Assembly: GCA_027483445.1 (NCBI GenBank)
Contig: JAIXUS010000025.1
Span: 1 to 64,000 of the forward strand
Reading direction: 5' to 3'
DNA: 64,000 nt
From: Bacteroidota bacterium
GTDB lineage: Bacteria; Bacteroidota; Bacteroidia; M30B66
The notes under the pieces are model-generated. The model ran no database searches. It was not told the DNA's origin and worked only from the letters and a program-made list of their open reading frames with translations. A program made the position numbers and the translations under genes. Below, in pieces: positions 54,924 through 63,255 of the stretch (the first letter of the stretch is position 1; each line of letters begins with the position of its first letter).

Positions 54924-55054
54924 CGCTAACAGCGCATAATCTCAAGTTGGGTTATTGGGGAAAATTTGAGCACGCGGTTCTTTGGAAATTTCTAGGTCAA
55001 CTGATAACTTTCGGTCAACAAACCCAAGCGGCGTTTATGTGCGAACCGATAACT
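54924..55054 (+). repeat. attC-like site 10 (131 bp), array end
   Basis: Left CGCTAAC preceded by CCAACGAAA; the start of cassette 10 (GCTAGCGTTCATTGG) is complementary in 14 of 16 with one gap. Right TTTATGTGCGAACC then GATAACT, the last site in the array. Confidence 0.86.
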
Positions 55055-55239
55055 GGAGCATAGGCCTTAAACTAAAACGCAATGAAATGGGCCAGCTTCG
55101 TAAAGCCTCGTCATCTTTCAGTAATAATTGCAAACCCTCTAAAAAGAGAGGTACATCTGAAAAAAGGGTATTTCTGCTTCACAACCCAACATTTTCTTTG
55201 TCTTCAATTCTCTACTTTTGAAGACTTCACCGTAATCCA

Positions 55240-56319
55240 TTGGCTTTTCTAAACACCCGAAAGTACCCTGCCTTTGTTCAGCACCTGATTAGCATCTCAG
55301 GCATTTTGGTGGTTGCCGCTGTTTGCTTTGCCGCCGCCGATGTGCTGAGCTATCAAACCGTTTCGCTGCTGCTGCTGTTTTCAGTGTCGATATTGGCCAT
55401 GCTTTTCGACATTTGGCCGGTGGTGCTGGCCTCCGTGCTGAGTGCGTTTATTTGGAATTTCTTTTTCATCCCACCCATTTTCACATTCCATATCGGCACA
55501 ACCACCGATTGGCTTATGTTCCTGTTGTACTTCCTCATTGCCCTCGTAAATGCGGTGCTTTCGTACAAAATTCGCATAGAGGAAGCGCATTCCAGAGCGA
55601 AAGAAGACAAAGCCCGGCAAATCATGCTGTACAATACCTTGCTCAATTCGCTGTCGCACGAATTGCGTACACCCCTTGCTACCCTGATTGGTGCCATCGA
55701 TACGCTGAAGGAAAGCCAGGCCAAGTTGAGCATTGAGCAGCAACATGCGCTTTTTGAACAAATAGACATTGCCAGTCTGCGCTTGAACCGTCAGGTGGAA
55801 AATTTACTCAACATGAGTCGTTTCGAAAGTGGTGTGATTCGCCTAAACCCCGACTGGTGCGATATACACGACCTGATCCACCAGGTCATCGCGCAGCAAG
55901 CCCCCACTGACCGCGCACGCATTGAATGCCAGGCCGATGAAAGCCTGCCCTTGATTCGGTTCGATCGCGGTTTTATCGAACAGGTATTGCTCAACCTCAT
56001 TCACAACGCCTTGCAATACACGCCTGCAAATTCGCCTGTGTACATGGAAGTAAAGTATGACAAAGGCCACTGTTTGTTTCGCGTCAGCGATCGCGGTAAA
56101 GGCATTCCTGAAGCGCACCGTAAACTGGTTTTCGACAAATTTTACCGCCTCCCCAATTCTCCCGCCGGTGGAAGCGGATTAGGCCTTTCGATTGTCAAAG
56201 CTTACGTGGAGGCCCACCAAGGCCACATTGAAATTGAGGATAACAGTTTTGGAGGTGCTACATTTTTGGTGAAGATTCCGGCAGAATCATCCTTTATGAA
56301 CCAAATTAAACATGAATAA
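55240..56319 (+). CDS. KdpD-like sensor histidine kinase, short form
   Basis: 359 residues, starting at a TTG at 55240. Four membrane helices of the DUF4118/KdpD type (residues 12-105) are followed by a short linker, a HisKA with phospho-accepting His140 in LNSLSHELRTPLA, and an HATPase with LIHNALQYTPANS, DRGKGIPEAHRKLVFDKFYR and GGSGLGLSIVKAYVEAH. The cytoplasmic KdpD/Usp N-terminal domains of full KdpD are missing, and no kdpFABC genes are near. It overlaps the regulator gene by 8 bases. Confidence 0.85.
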   Translation: MAFLNTRKYPAFVQHLISISGILVVAAVCFAAADVLSYQTVSLLLLFSVSILAMLFDIWPVVLASVLSAFIWNFFFIPPIFTFHIGTTTDWLMFLLYFLIALVNAVLSYKIRIEEAHSRAKEDKARQIMLYNTLLNSLSHELRTPLATLIGAIDTLKESQAKLSIEQQHALFEQIDIASLRLNRQVENLLNMSRFESGVIRLNPDWCDIHDLIHQVIAQQAPTDRARIECQADESLPLIRFDRGFIEQVLLNLIHNALQYTPANSPVYMEVKYDKGHCLFRVSDRGKGIPEAHRKLVFDKFYRLPNSPAGGSGLGLSIVKAYVEAHQGHIEIEDNSFGGATFLVKIPAESSFMNQIKHE

Positions 56320-56989
56320 GGCCATTATACTCGTAATCGACGACGAGCCTCAAATACAGAAACTGCTCGAAATTACCTTAGAAAGCAACGATTACAAGGT
56401 ATTGCAGGCCACAACCGCCAAGGAAGGCTTGCTGTTGGCGGCTAACCACGCCCCCGACTGTGTGCTGCTCGACCTCGGATTGCCCGATATGAGCGGCCAT
56501 GAAGTGCTGAAAAATCTACGTATGTGGTTCACCAAGGCCATTCTCATTTTGTCGGTACAGAATGCTGAAAGCGATATTGTTTCAGCCCTTGACCAAGGCG
56601 CTACCGATTACCTCACTAAGCCGTTCCGAAATGCCGAATTGCTGGCACGCATTCGCTCGGCCATGCGCAGAAACCAAACCAGCGATTCCATTGCTGTGCT
56701 AACTTGTGGCGATTTAAGCATCGACCTGAGTGCAAGAACGGTGAAGAAAAACCATCAATTTATCAAACTCACCGCAACAGAATTCAACCTCTTGGCCTTA
56801 CTCGCCAAAAACGAAGGCCGCGTGCTCACCCATCAGTTTATTTTAAAAGAAATATGGGGCCTCGGCTCACAAACCGAAACGCAGTATTTGCGTGTGTTTA
56901 TTGGCACTCTGCGAAAAAAAATCGAAGAGAACCCCAATACTCCTAGGCATATCATTACCGAGAGTGGAATTGGTTACCGCTTCGCCTGA
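56312..56989 (+). CDS. KdpE-like response regulator, OmpR family
   Basis: 225 residues. Receiver domain with Asp10/Asp11 pocket, phospho-Asp54 in CVLLDLGLPDMSG, and Lys in DYLTKPFRNAELLARI. The winged-helix domain (SARTVKKNHQFIKLTATEFNLLALLAKNEGRVLTHQFILKEIWG, ESGIGYRFA) is OmpR type and most like KdpE. Paired with the overlapping KdpD-like kinase. The likely target is the adjacent kup-porin pair; this is inferred from position. Confidence 0.9.
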   Translation: MNKAIILVIDDEPQIQKLLEITLESNDYKVLQATTAKEGLLLAANHAPDCVLLDLGLPDMSGHEVLKNLRMWFTKAILILSVQNAESDIVSALDQGATDYLTKPFRNAELLARIRSAMRRNQTSDSIAVLTCGDLSIDLSARTVKKNHQFIKLTATEFNLLALLAKNEGRVLTHQFILKEIWGLGSQTETQYLRVFIGTLRKKIEENPNTPRHIITESGIGYRFA

Positions 56990-57076
56990 ATCTTTATAAT
57001 TTCTTTAGCTCTCCACAAGCCTTCTTTATCTTTTACTCGTGAGCCTGAGAGCACCTTTGCATCAGATTTTTCTGTG

Positions 57077-59023
57077 ATGCAAAAAGGTCTTTCAACTCAA
57101 TCCTCTAAAGTTACCGCTGCCTCGTTATTGGTGGCTCTTGGAATAATTTATGGCGACATTGGCACCAGTCCGCTGTATGTGATGAAAGCCATTGCCGGCG
57201 AAAGAAGTATCAGCGAGGACCTGGTCTTCGGCGGTGTTTCGTGTGTATTTTGGACATTAGTTATCCAAACCACACTCAAATACATTTGGCTAACGCTCCG
57301 AGCCGACAATGAGGGCGAAGGCGGAATATTCTCCTTGTATGCCCTTGTGAGGCGTTACGGCAAGAAACTGGTAATTCCAACCATTGCCGGCGCTACTGCC
57401 CTACTCGCCGATGGCATCATTACACCTCCCATTTCAGTGGCTTCGGCCGTAGAAGGGCTCACACTGGTGGAGGGCTTGGAAGAGTTACCTACCGTGCCAA
57501 TCGTAGTTGCCATACTCTCGCTGTTGTTTTTCTTTCAACGCTTTGGCACACAAAAAATCGGGAAGGTCTTTGGCCCAATGATGGTGCTGTGGTTTGGAAT
57601 GTTGTTTGGCCTGGGCCTGTCGCAGCTCACCAAAAATCCGGCAGTAATTAAAGCACTGCATCCCCAATATGCCTATCAATTGTTGAGCGCCTATCCAAAC
57701 GGATTCTGGCTCCTGGGCGCAGTTTTTCTCGCCACCACCGGAGCCGAAGCGCTTTATTCCGACTTAGGGCATTGCGGCCGTAAAAACATCCGAATCTCGT
57801 GGTTATTTGTCAAAACCGCCTTAGTGACCAACTATTTAGGCCAGGCAGCCTGGATGAGTCAACATATAGGCGAAAGTCTGAACGGGCGAAATCCATTTTT
57901 CCAACTCATGCCCGATTGGTTCCTCTTTATCGGTATTGGTATAGCTACCGCAGCCACAATCATTGCTTCTCAAGCCCTCATTAGCGGCAGTTACACCCTG
58001 GTGAACGAGGCCATGAACCTTAATTTTTGGCCCCGAGTGAAGGTGAAACAGCCTTCCGAGTCGAAAGGACAAATTTATATTCCAAGCGTAAATACATTGC
58101 TTTGGATAGGTTGTATACTGATGATTCTGTATTTCAGAACATCCTCTGAAATGGAGGCTGCATATGGATTTTCAATCTCAGTAGCCATGATTATGACCAG
58201 CATCTTGCTGAGTTATTTTCTTGTTTACACACTAAAATGGAACAAGTTAATTGTTGGAGGACTTATGCTGGTATTTCTCAGTGTAGAAACGGCATTCCTC
58301 ACCGCCAACATCGCTAAAATTCAGGAAAGATGGATGTTTTTGTTCTTCGAACTGTTCATTTTTCTTACCATGTACATTTGGTATTATGCACGGAAATCAA
58401 AAAACCGATTCACACGATTTGTGGAAATTGGCGCATATACCCAAAAAATAGAGCAATTAATCGCCGATACTTCCATTCCAAGGTTTACAGAGCATTTAGT
58501 GTATCTCACCAAGGCCAACAACCGACATGAAGTTGAAGAGAAAATAATCCATTCTATTTTCGCCCGAAAGCCTAAACGTGCGCGTGTTTATTGGCTATTG
58601 CATATTCACCGAACAGAGCAACCATACACCTTAAACTACGATGTATCGGAGCTGATTGAAGGGGCTTTGTTTAAAATCAACATATCTATCGGATTCAGAA
58701 TTCAGCCAAAATCTGAATTGTATTTTAAACACATCTTAAACGACCTCGAAATGCAGGGTGTCGTGAAAAATAATAACGACCAAAATCCACAATTTAAATA
58801 CAACCCTGAACACGATTTTACCTTTGTGGTCATCGAACGTTTTCTCTCTGTTGAAAACGAATTCTCACTCCGCGAAGGCTTGTTGCTCAACGCATTCTTT
58901 CAGATGAAAAAACTCAGCCTAAGTGATGAAAAAGCCTTTGGTTTAGACAAATCCGATGTGGTGCTGGAGCAAATACCGCTGGTTTATCAGCCCGACAAAA
59001 CTTTCAACCTCACCAGAATTTAA
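57077..59023 (+). CDS. kup: Kup-type potassium transporter
   Basis: About 648 residues with 12 membrane helices. Start near ATG 57077 (one base uncertainty in my reading). Kup signatures: ALGIIYGDIGTSPLYVMKAI at the N terminus, FWTLVIQTTLKYI, DNEGEGGIFSLYALVRR and GALFLATTGAEALYSDLGH-type. The cytosolic C-terminal domain follows (about residues 440-640). Kup takes up potassium with protons at low potassium. It lies directly after the KdpDE-like pair and 11 bases before the porin gene. Confidence 0.93.
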   Translation: MQKGLSTQSSKVTAASLLVALGIIYGDIGTSPLYVMKAIAGERSISEDLVFGGVSCVFWTLVIQTTLKYIWLTLRADNEGEGGIFSLYALVRRYGKKLVIPTIAGATALLADGIITPPISVASAVEGLTLVEGLEELPTVPIVVAILSLLFFFQRFGTQKIGKVFGPMMVLWFGMLFGLGLSQLTKNPAVIKALHPQYAYQLLSAYPNGFWLLGAVFLATTGAEALYSDLGHCGRKNIRISWLFVKTALVTNYLGQAAWMSQHIGESLNGRNPFFQLMPDWFLFIGIGIATAATIIASQALISGSYTLVNEAMNLNFWPRVKVKQPSESKGQIYIPSVNTLLWIGCILMILYFRTSSEMEAAYGFSISVAMIMTSILLSYFLVYTLKWNKLIVGGLMLVFLSVETAFLTANIAKIQERWMFLFFELFIFLTMYIWYYARKSKNRFTRFVEIGAYTQKIEQLIADTSIPRFTEHLVYLTKANNRHEVEEKIIHSIFARKPKRARVYWLLHIHRTEQPYTLNYDVSELIEGALFKINISIGFRIQPKSELYFKHILNDLEMQGVVKNNNDQNPQFKYNPEHDFTFVVIERFLSVENEFSLREGLLLNAFFQMKKLSLSDEKAFGLDKSDVVLEQIPLVYQPDKTFNLTRI

Positions 59024-59034
59024 TCTTTTCATTC

Positions 59035-60504
59035 ATGAAAACAATCAGTTGCGCCGCATTGATATTGCTGGCCATAGGAAGCCTTTCGTCCAACGAAACG
59101 CAAGGTCATCCTTACAAATCCTTTGAAAAACCACAATTTACACTACAGGATTCGTCGATAAAACGAGAAGCCAATTCCCCACATGCACACGATTCCGCAA
59201 AAGTGGAAAAGCCATTGGGCTTGCCATTTGAAGGGCTCGATTTAACATGGGCTAACGGGAGTGACAGGCGGAGCGAAAATATTTGGAAAGACATGAAATA
59301 CTTCACACCCAGTATTTTATTGGATGTAAATTACACTTATTCATTCAACAATCCAATCGACAATACCGTGGTAGGTTCCACCGCCCTCGCACGGAACAAT
59401 GAAGTGCAGCTTTCGGCCTTGCATTTTGGAGGCGATTTCGAATACAAAAATGCGCGGGCTCGCTTCATGACTCAGTTTGGAACCCGCTCGCAAGTGGTGC
59501 CACGCAACGATTTAAGCCCTTATCGTGGTCAATATCAACTGGCCAATGTATATCGTTATTTGAGCGAAGCTTATGCGGGCTTTAAAATCAATAAATGGAA
59601 TGGAATTCACATCGACGCCGGTTTATTCATGTCTTACATCGGACTAAATTCCTTTTACCAGGCCGAAAATTGGGAGTATCAAGCCTCGTTTACATCCGAC
59701 AATACACCTTGGTTTTTCAACGGTGTTCGCGTACAAATACATCCCAATAAACACCTTAAAATCGAACCCTGGATAATTAACGGCTGGCAGAGCTACGGAA
59801 AATTCAACAGCATGCCGGGCGTCGGAGGCAACATCACCTGGGTGCCCAACAGCAACCTCAAACTACTGAGTAACAATTACTACGGAACCGATGCAGCGGG
59901 CTTACCCGACCGACGACGATTTCATTCCGACAACAGTGTGCTTTACCGTTATTTCAACCGCCCTACATCGAATGGCGTAAGCCAGATGGCCTTTTCATTT
60001 ACTGGCGATTTTGGCTTCGAGCGCGGCGGTGGCGTCAACGGTTTTCGCGCTGGCGACAGTTTACAGGGTCCCGCTCAGTATTTCCTGAGTGCCATGCTTT
60101 ATCACCGAATTTGGTTCGCGAAAAATAAACTAGCGTGGACCATCGGAGGAGGTGTCATGGAGAATCCAGGCCGCTACCTTGTGCTCTACCCAACCGGGCA
60201 GGCCAGTCCATTGCCCAATCCACTAAATCCCACACAAACCGAAGGCGCATTTCCCTTCAGTGCCAATCCCGGCGACGCATTTAGCGCTTGGGATTGCTCC
60301 ACCAATTTTGACTTTATGCCCAACCAAAGCCTCACATTTCGTGTAGAGTGGGTTTACCGAAACGCGAGTGTACCTTATTTCGCAGGCCGGGGAGGCGTCA
60401 CCTCACAAACAGGATTAAGCACCACGGCCCTCGATCCCAACTGGCGCCCTAATTTAGTGCGCAGCGAAAGTCGCATCATTTTCGCACTGCTTTTCCGGTT
60501 GTAA
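59035..60504 (+). CDS. Outer-membrane beta-barrel porin-like protein (BBP2 type)
   Basis: 489 residues. A signal peptide (MKTISCAALILLAIGSLSS) is followed by a polar segment and alternating amphipathic strands typical of a beta-barrel: YSFNNPIDNTVVG, FGGDFEYKNARARFMTQFG, GFKINKWNGIHIDAGLFMSYIG, FFNGVRVQIHPNKHLKIEPWIINGWQSYG. It ends in an aromatic/hydrophobic residue-rich strand (ALLFRL). It resembles the putative beta-barrel porin-2 (BBP2/OmpL-like) family. Linked to Kup by a short gap, so a potassium or small-solute outer-membrane pathway is plausible. Confidence 0.78.
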   Translation: MKTISCAALILLAIGSLSSNETQGHPYKSFEKPQFTLQDSSIKREANSPHAHDSAKVEKPLGLPFEGLDLTWANGSDRRSENIWKDMKYFTPSILLDVNYTYSFNNPIDNTVVGSTALARNNEVQLSALHFGGDFEYKNARARFMTQFGTRSQVVPRNDLSPYRGQYQLANVYRYLSEAYAGFKINKWNGIHIDAGLFMSYIGLNSFYQAENWEYQASFTSDNTPWFFNGVRVQIHPNKHLKIEPWIINGWQSYGKFNSMPGVGGNITWVPNSNLKLLSNNYYGTDAAGLPDRRRFHSDNSVLYRYFNRPTSNGVSQMAFSFTGDFGFERGGGVNGFRAGDSLQGPAQYFLSAMLYHRIWFAKNKLAWTIGGGVMENPGRYLVLYPTGQASPLPNPLNPTQTEGAFPFSANPGDAFSAWDCSTNFDFMPNQSLTFRVEWVYRNASVPYFAGRGGVTSQTGLSTTALDPNWRPNLVRSESRIIFALLFRL

Positions 60505-60682
60505 GGCAGCAAAAACAAGGTATTACAATCTTAAAACTCAATTGTGCATTAACATCAACTTGCTAGTGCAACAATTTAGAAAACCTTTTCTAAATTTTTG
60601 GCATGAAGCACAAAAGAATAAGCTACGAGAATCGCGTATTGATTGAGTTGGGCTTGTCTGAGGGTTGGAGCCAACAGAAACT

Positions 60683-60843
60683 GCATTTTTTTCTTGACAA
60701 TCTGGGGGAAAAGGGCGAAGGGCATCCCACAGCTTTCTCCTTCCCGGTGTAAAGTTCGGGTTCCCGTTAATTCGTCCAACCGAGCCTCATTTTTTCAAAT
60801 GAACAGTGCTGTGAATAAGTACGTGGATCGGTGGTGGAAAACC
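60683..60843 (+). repeat. Dispersed 155-bp repeat, copy B
   Basis: T-run CTTGACAATCTGGGGGAAAA, GGGCGAAGGGCATCCCACAG, CTTCCCGGTGTAAAGTTCGG, then CAGTGCTGTGAATAAGTACG and GTGGTGGAAAAC. TGTGAATAA is the complement of the DnaA-box form TTATTCACA. Confidence 0.8.
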
Positions 60844-61042
60844 CATTTTAGGCGATCAAAACATCGGTTTAAGCTCAATGAATCGTCAATATCTAACGAT
60901 CAAAAAAAGCCTGTATGTGCGCAAATTCAACCCAAATAGCCTTCGAGCCATTTTATTTTCTTTCGAGCCGGAAATCTACAAATGGAAGATAAATATTCTA
61001 CCCAGAACCCTGATTCCTGTTGATGATTTAGCTTCAGAAGCC

Positions 61043-61202
61043 GCATTTTTTTCTTGACAATTTGGGGGAAAAGGGCGAAGGGCATCCCACAGCTTTCCCC
61101 TTCCCGGTGTAAAGTTCGGGTTCCCGTTAATACCTTCGACCGGGCATCATTTTTTGAAATGAACAGGGTTGTGAATAAGTACGTGGATCGGTGGTGGAAA
61201 AC
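61043..61202 (+). repeat. Dispersed 155-bp repeat, copy C
   Basis: Nearly identical to copy B through GGGCGAAGGGCATCCCACAG and ending GTTGTGAATAAGTACGTGG then GGTGGTGGAAAAC. GGGGAAAAG/CTTTCCCC can pair within it. Direct orientation, 360 bases after copy B. Confidence 0.8.
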
Positions 61203-61240
61203 GAATCCTTTATTGGTGTGAACTGCACTTTAGCCATCGA

Positions 61241-62668
61241 TCAAAACACGAGTAAGCGGGTCTCCGACATTTCCTGCATGGCGTAGCGGATGCCTTCATA
61301 CCCTAATCCAGAATCGCCGAGTCCGCCGTAGGGCATGTGATCCATGCGGAATCCAGGTGCGGAATTCACAATTAAACTACCGGTTCGAAGGTGGTTAAAC
61401 GCTGATTTCACCCTTGAAAGGTGTTGGGAAAAATACCCGCATTGTAAGCCAAAACGGGAATTACCCGCCAGTTCGATCGCATGAGCAGCGTTTCTGCACA
61501 CTTCCAATGTAGCCACAGGGCCGAAAACTTCGTCGCGATTAACCGCCATGTCGGGTGTAGTGTTGGTGAGCAAGGTGGGCGCGAAAAGGTTTGCTTCAAA
61601 TTGCAAAGACCTGGCACCTGAAATTACCTGAGCGCCACCTCGAATTGCTTCGGCAAGGTGTTGTTCAATCCTTTGTAAAGCATCCGCTGAAATGAGTGGC
61701 CCGTTGAGTATGTAATCATCTGCCGGATTTCCGCTTCGGATTTTAGCTGTTTCCGACAAGAGTAAATCACGGAAGGTTTCGGCCACTTCCTCAACCACAA
61801 AAATGCGTTGGGTGGAGATGCATACCTGTCCGGCATACATAAAAGCCGAATATGCGATTTGACGGGCCGCGTCTGCCAAATCGGCGGTTTCATCCACGAT
61901 GGCTGCTGCGTTTCCGCCCAGCTCGAGCGTACATCGTTTCTTGCCAGCCTTGGCCTTTAGCATCCAACCTACCTGATCGGATCCGGTAAACGAAAAAACG
62001 GCAAAACGCTCATCCATTAACAGTTGCAAGGCCACATCGTTGCTACAAACTGTTACATTTAAAGCTCCCGGTGGAAGTCCTGCCTCAGCAAACAATGCCG
62101 CCAACGAAAGCATGCTTAAGGGAGCTTGAGGAGGCGCCTTTAGTACTATGCTACAGCCAGCAGCCAAGGCAGGCACTACCTTGTGCAATGCGAGATTTAG
62201 AGGAAAATTGAAAGGACTAAAGGCCAAAACCGGTCCGGCGGGAAAGCGCGCTGTAAATGCCCTTTTCCCGGCGCCACGTCCAAAATCCATGGGAATTACC
62301 TCGGCTTGAGGCCACATCACCTCACGGGCACCGGCGTTTAATGTGGCTATACACCGGTCAACCTCTACCCTAGCCAATTGCAAGGGCTTGCCGGCCTCCG
62401 CAACAATGAGTGAGGCATAAAATTCTTTTTGGGCACCTAATAAGCTGGCCACCTTTAGAAAGATATCCGCACGGGCTTGTGCATCAAGCTGTGCGAGTTG
62501 TTGCATTCCCGCAAGCGCCGCGTGTATTAATGTGTCGTGCTCTGCTGCAGTACTTTGGGGAATACTGGCCAACAAGGCGCCTGAATATTTGTCGTAAACA
62601 GGCAATTCGGGCGTTCGCAATAGTGACAAATAAGCGCCATTGCACCACGGAAAAGGATAAGGAATCAT
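61241..62668 (-). CDS. Aldehyde dehydrogenase family protein
   Basis: 475 residues from ATG 62668 (an ATG nine bases upstream is also possible). Catalytic cysteine in YAGQVCISTQRIFV and Glu in CTLELGGNAAAIVD. Binding loop AFSPFNFPLNLALHKVVPALAAGCSIVLK and FTGSDQVGWMLKA. The general layout is closest to glyceraldehyde-3-phosphate/aldehyde dehydrogenases of the ALDH superfamily with broad specificity. It is not the same subtype as the AldB-like gene at 35701. Monocistronic. Confidence 0.88.
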   Translation of the reverse strand: MIPYPFPWCNGAYLSLLRTPELPVYDKYSGALLASIPQSTAAEHDTLIHAALAGMQQLAQLDAQARADIFLKVASLLGAQKEFYASLIVAEAGKPLQLARVEVDRCIATLNAGAREVMWPQAEVIPMDFGRGAGKRAFTARFPAGPVLAFSPFNFPLNLALHKVVPALAAGCSIVLKAPPQAPLSMLSLAALFAEAGLPPGALNVTVCSNDVALQLLMDERFAVFSFTGSDQVGWMLKAKAGKKRCTLELGGNAAAIVDETADLADAARQIAYSAFMYAGQVCISTQRIFVVEEVAETFRDLLLSETAKIRSGNPADDYILNGPLISADALQRIEQHLAEAIRGGAQVISGARSLQFEANLFAPTLLTNTTPDMAVNRDEVFGPVATLEVCRNAAHAIELAGNSRFGLQCGYFSQHLSRVKSAFNHLRTGSLIVNSAPGFRMDHMPYGGLGDSGLGYEGIRYAMQEMSETRLLVF

Positions 62669-62883
62669 AGAGCTCAATGCAAATTGTGGGTTAATGTAGC
62701 AATAATAGGTTTTGAATTCAGAATCGGAATTTTAAACTCATGCGGATTGTTCAATTAAATTGATGTGACCTAAAATCGGTCTTAGACTAATTGTATTTCC
62801 TAAGGTAACACGCACTCTGCCATTTAAAATCCTCGTTTCCCTTATCTTTATGAGGTTACTCAACACTTTTTTGAGCACTTATC

Positions 62884-62891
62884 TATATTTG
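62884..62891 (+). promoter_or_regulatory. Possible -7 element of the YjdJ-like gene
   Basis: TATATTTG, 86 bases before the ATG at 62977. No ideal upstream TTG element. Confidence 0.4.
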
Positions 62892-62976
62892 TGAGGCCTA
62901 CAAAAAGTGGAAGACAGTTGGACGAATCACGAAATACTTTTATAAGACCAAATCACCATAAACACTGCACAATACA

Positions 62977-63254
62977 ATGGAAGTACTTCATGAAGATGAT
63001 GGATTGAAAGGGAAATTTTACATCTTAGAAAATGGCCATCAGGCGGCAGAAATGACCTATACATGGGCGGGAACAGACCGAATCATTATTGATCATACTG
63101 CTGTTGATGACGTTTTACGCGGTAAAAATGATGGAAAGCAAATGGTGATTAAGGCCGTAGAATTCGCTCGGTAGCGAGGAATTAAAATCATTCCTTTGTG
63201 CCCTTTTGCCAACAGTGTTTTTCAAAAAACACCAGAAATACGAGACGTACTTTA

Positions 63255-63255
<1 letters not shown>
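62977..63255 (+). pseudogene. GNAT-like (YjdJ-type) gene with in-frame TAG
   Basis: From ATG 62977 the frame encodes LKGKFYILENGHQAAEMTYT and IIIDHTAVDDVLRGKNDGKQM, the pattern of the small YjdJ-type acetyltransferase family. At 63172-63174 a TAG interrupts it. The same frame goes on at once with RGIKIIPLCPFANSVFQKTPE to a TAA at 63253-63255, exactly the family's normal C-terminal end. The second frame end overlaps the next ATG (TAATG). So this is a single nonsense change (or read-through, or base error), with an otherwise intact gene of 92 codons. Confidence 0.82.

Larger units (their letters stand above)
37887..55054 (+). mobile_element. Integron-type gene-cassette array without integrase (CALIN-like), ten cassettes
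   Basis: Ten attC-like sites separate AT-rich plus-strand genes. The left edge is GTTATGGGC at 37887, complementary to GCCCATAAC at the end of cassette 1. Approximate cassettes: 1, 37887-38848; 2, 38849-44713; 3, 44714-45980; 4, 45981-46730; 5, 46731-47570; 6, 47571-49056; 7, 49057-51524; 8, 51525-53231; 9, 53232-54065; 10, 54066-55047. In most cassettes the first 12-16 bases are the inverted complement of the bases ending at the left box of their own 3' site, as expected for circularised integron cassettes. No integrase gene is visible at either end. Recombination activity is inferred, not shown. Confidence 0.88.
60505..61240. other. Intergenic region with two repeat copies
   Basis: 736 bases between the porin gene and the convergent second aldehyde dehydrogenase. 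Two direct copies of the dispersed 155-bp repeat (60683-60843 and 61043-61202) fill nearly half. No gene, RNA or terminator was recognised in the rest. Confidence 0.65.

Noticed and set aside
38725-55054. CRISPR array as explanation for the regular repeats
   Set aside because: Repeats are about 130 bp, spaced by 0.75-6 kb of coding DNA, imperfectly palindromic and variable. No short spacers or Cas genes are present.
38725-55054. Insertion sequences or MITEs as explanation for the repeats
   Set aside because: No transposase, no flanking target duplications, fixed orientation, one site per gene group, and start/end complementarity of cassettes all point to attC-type sites instead.
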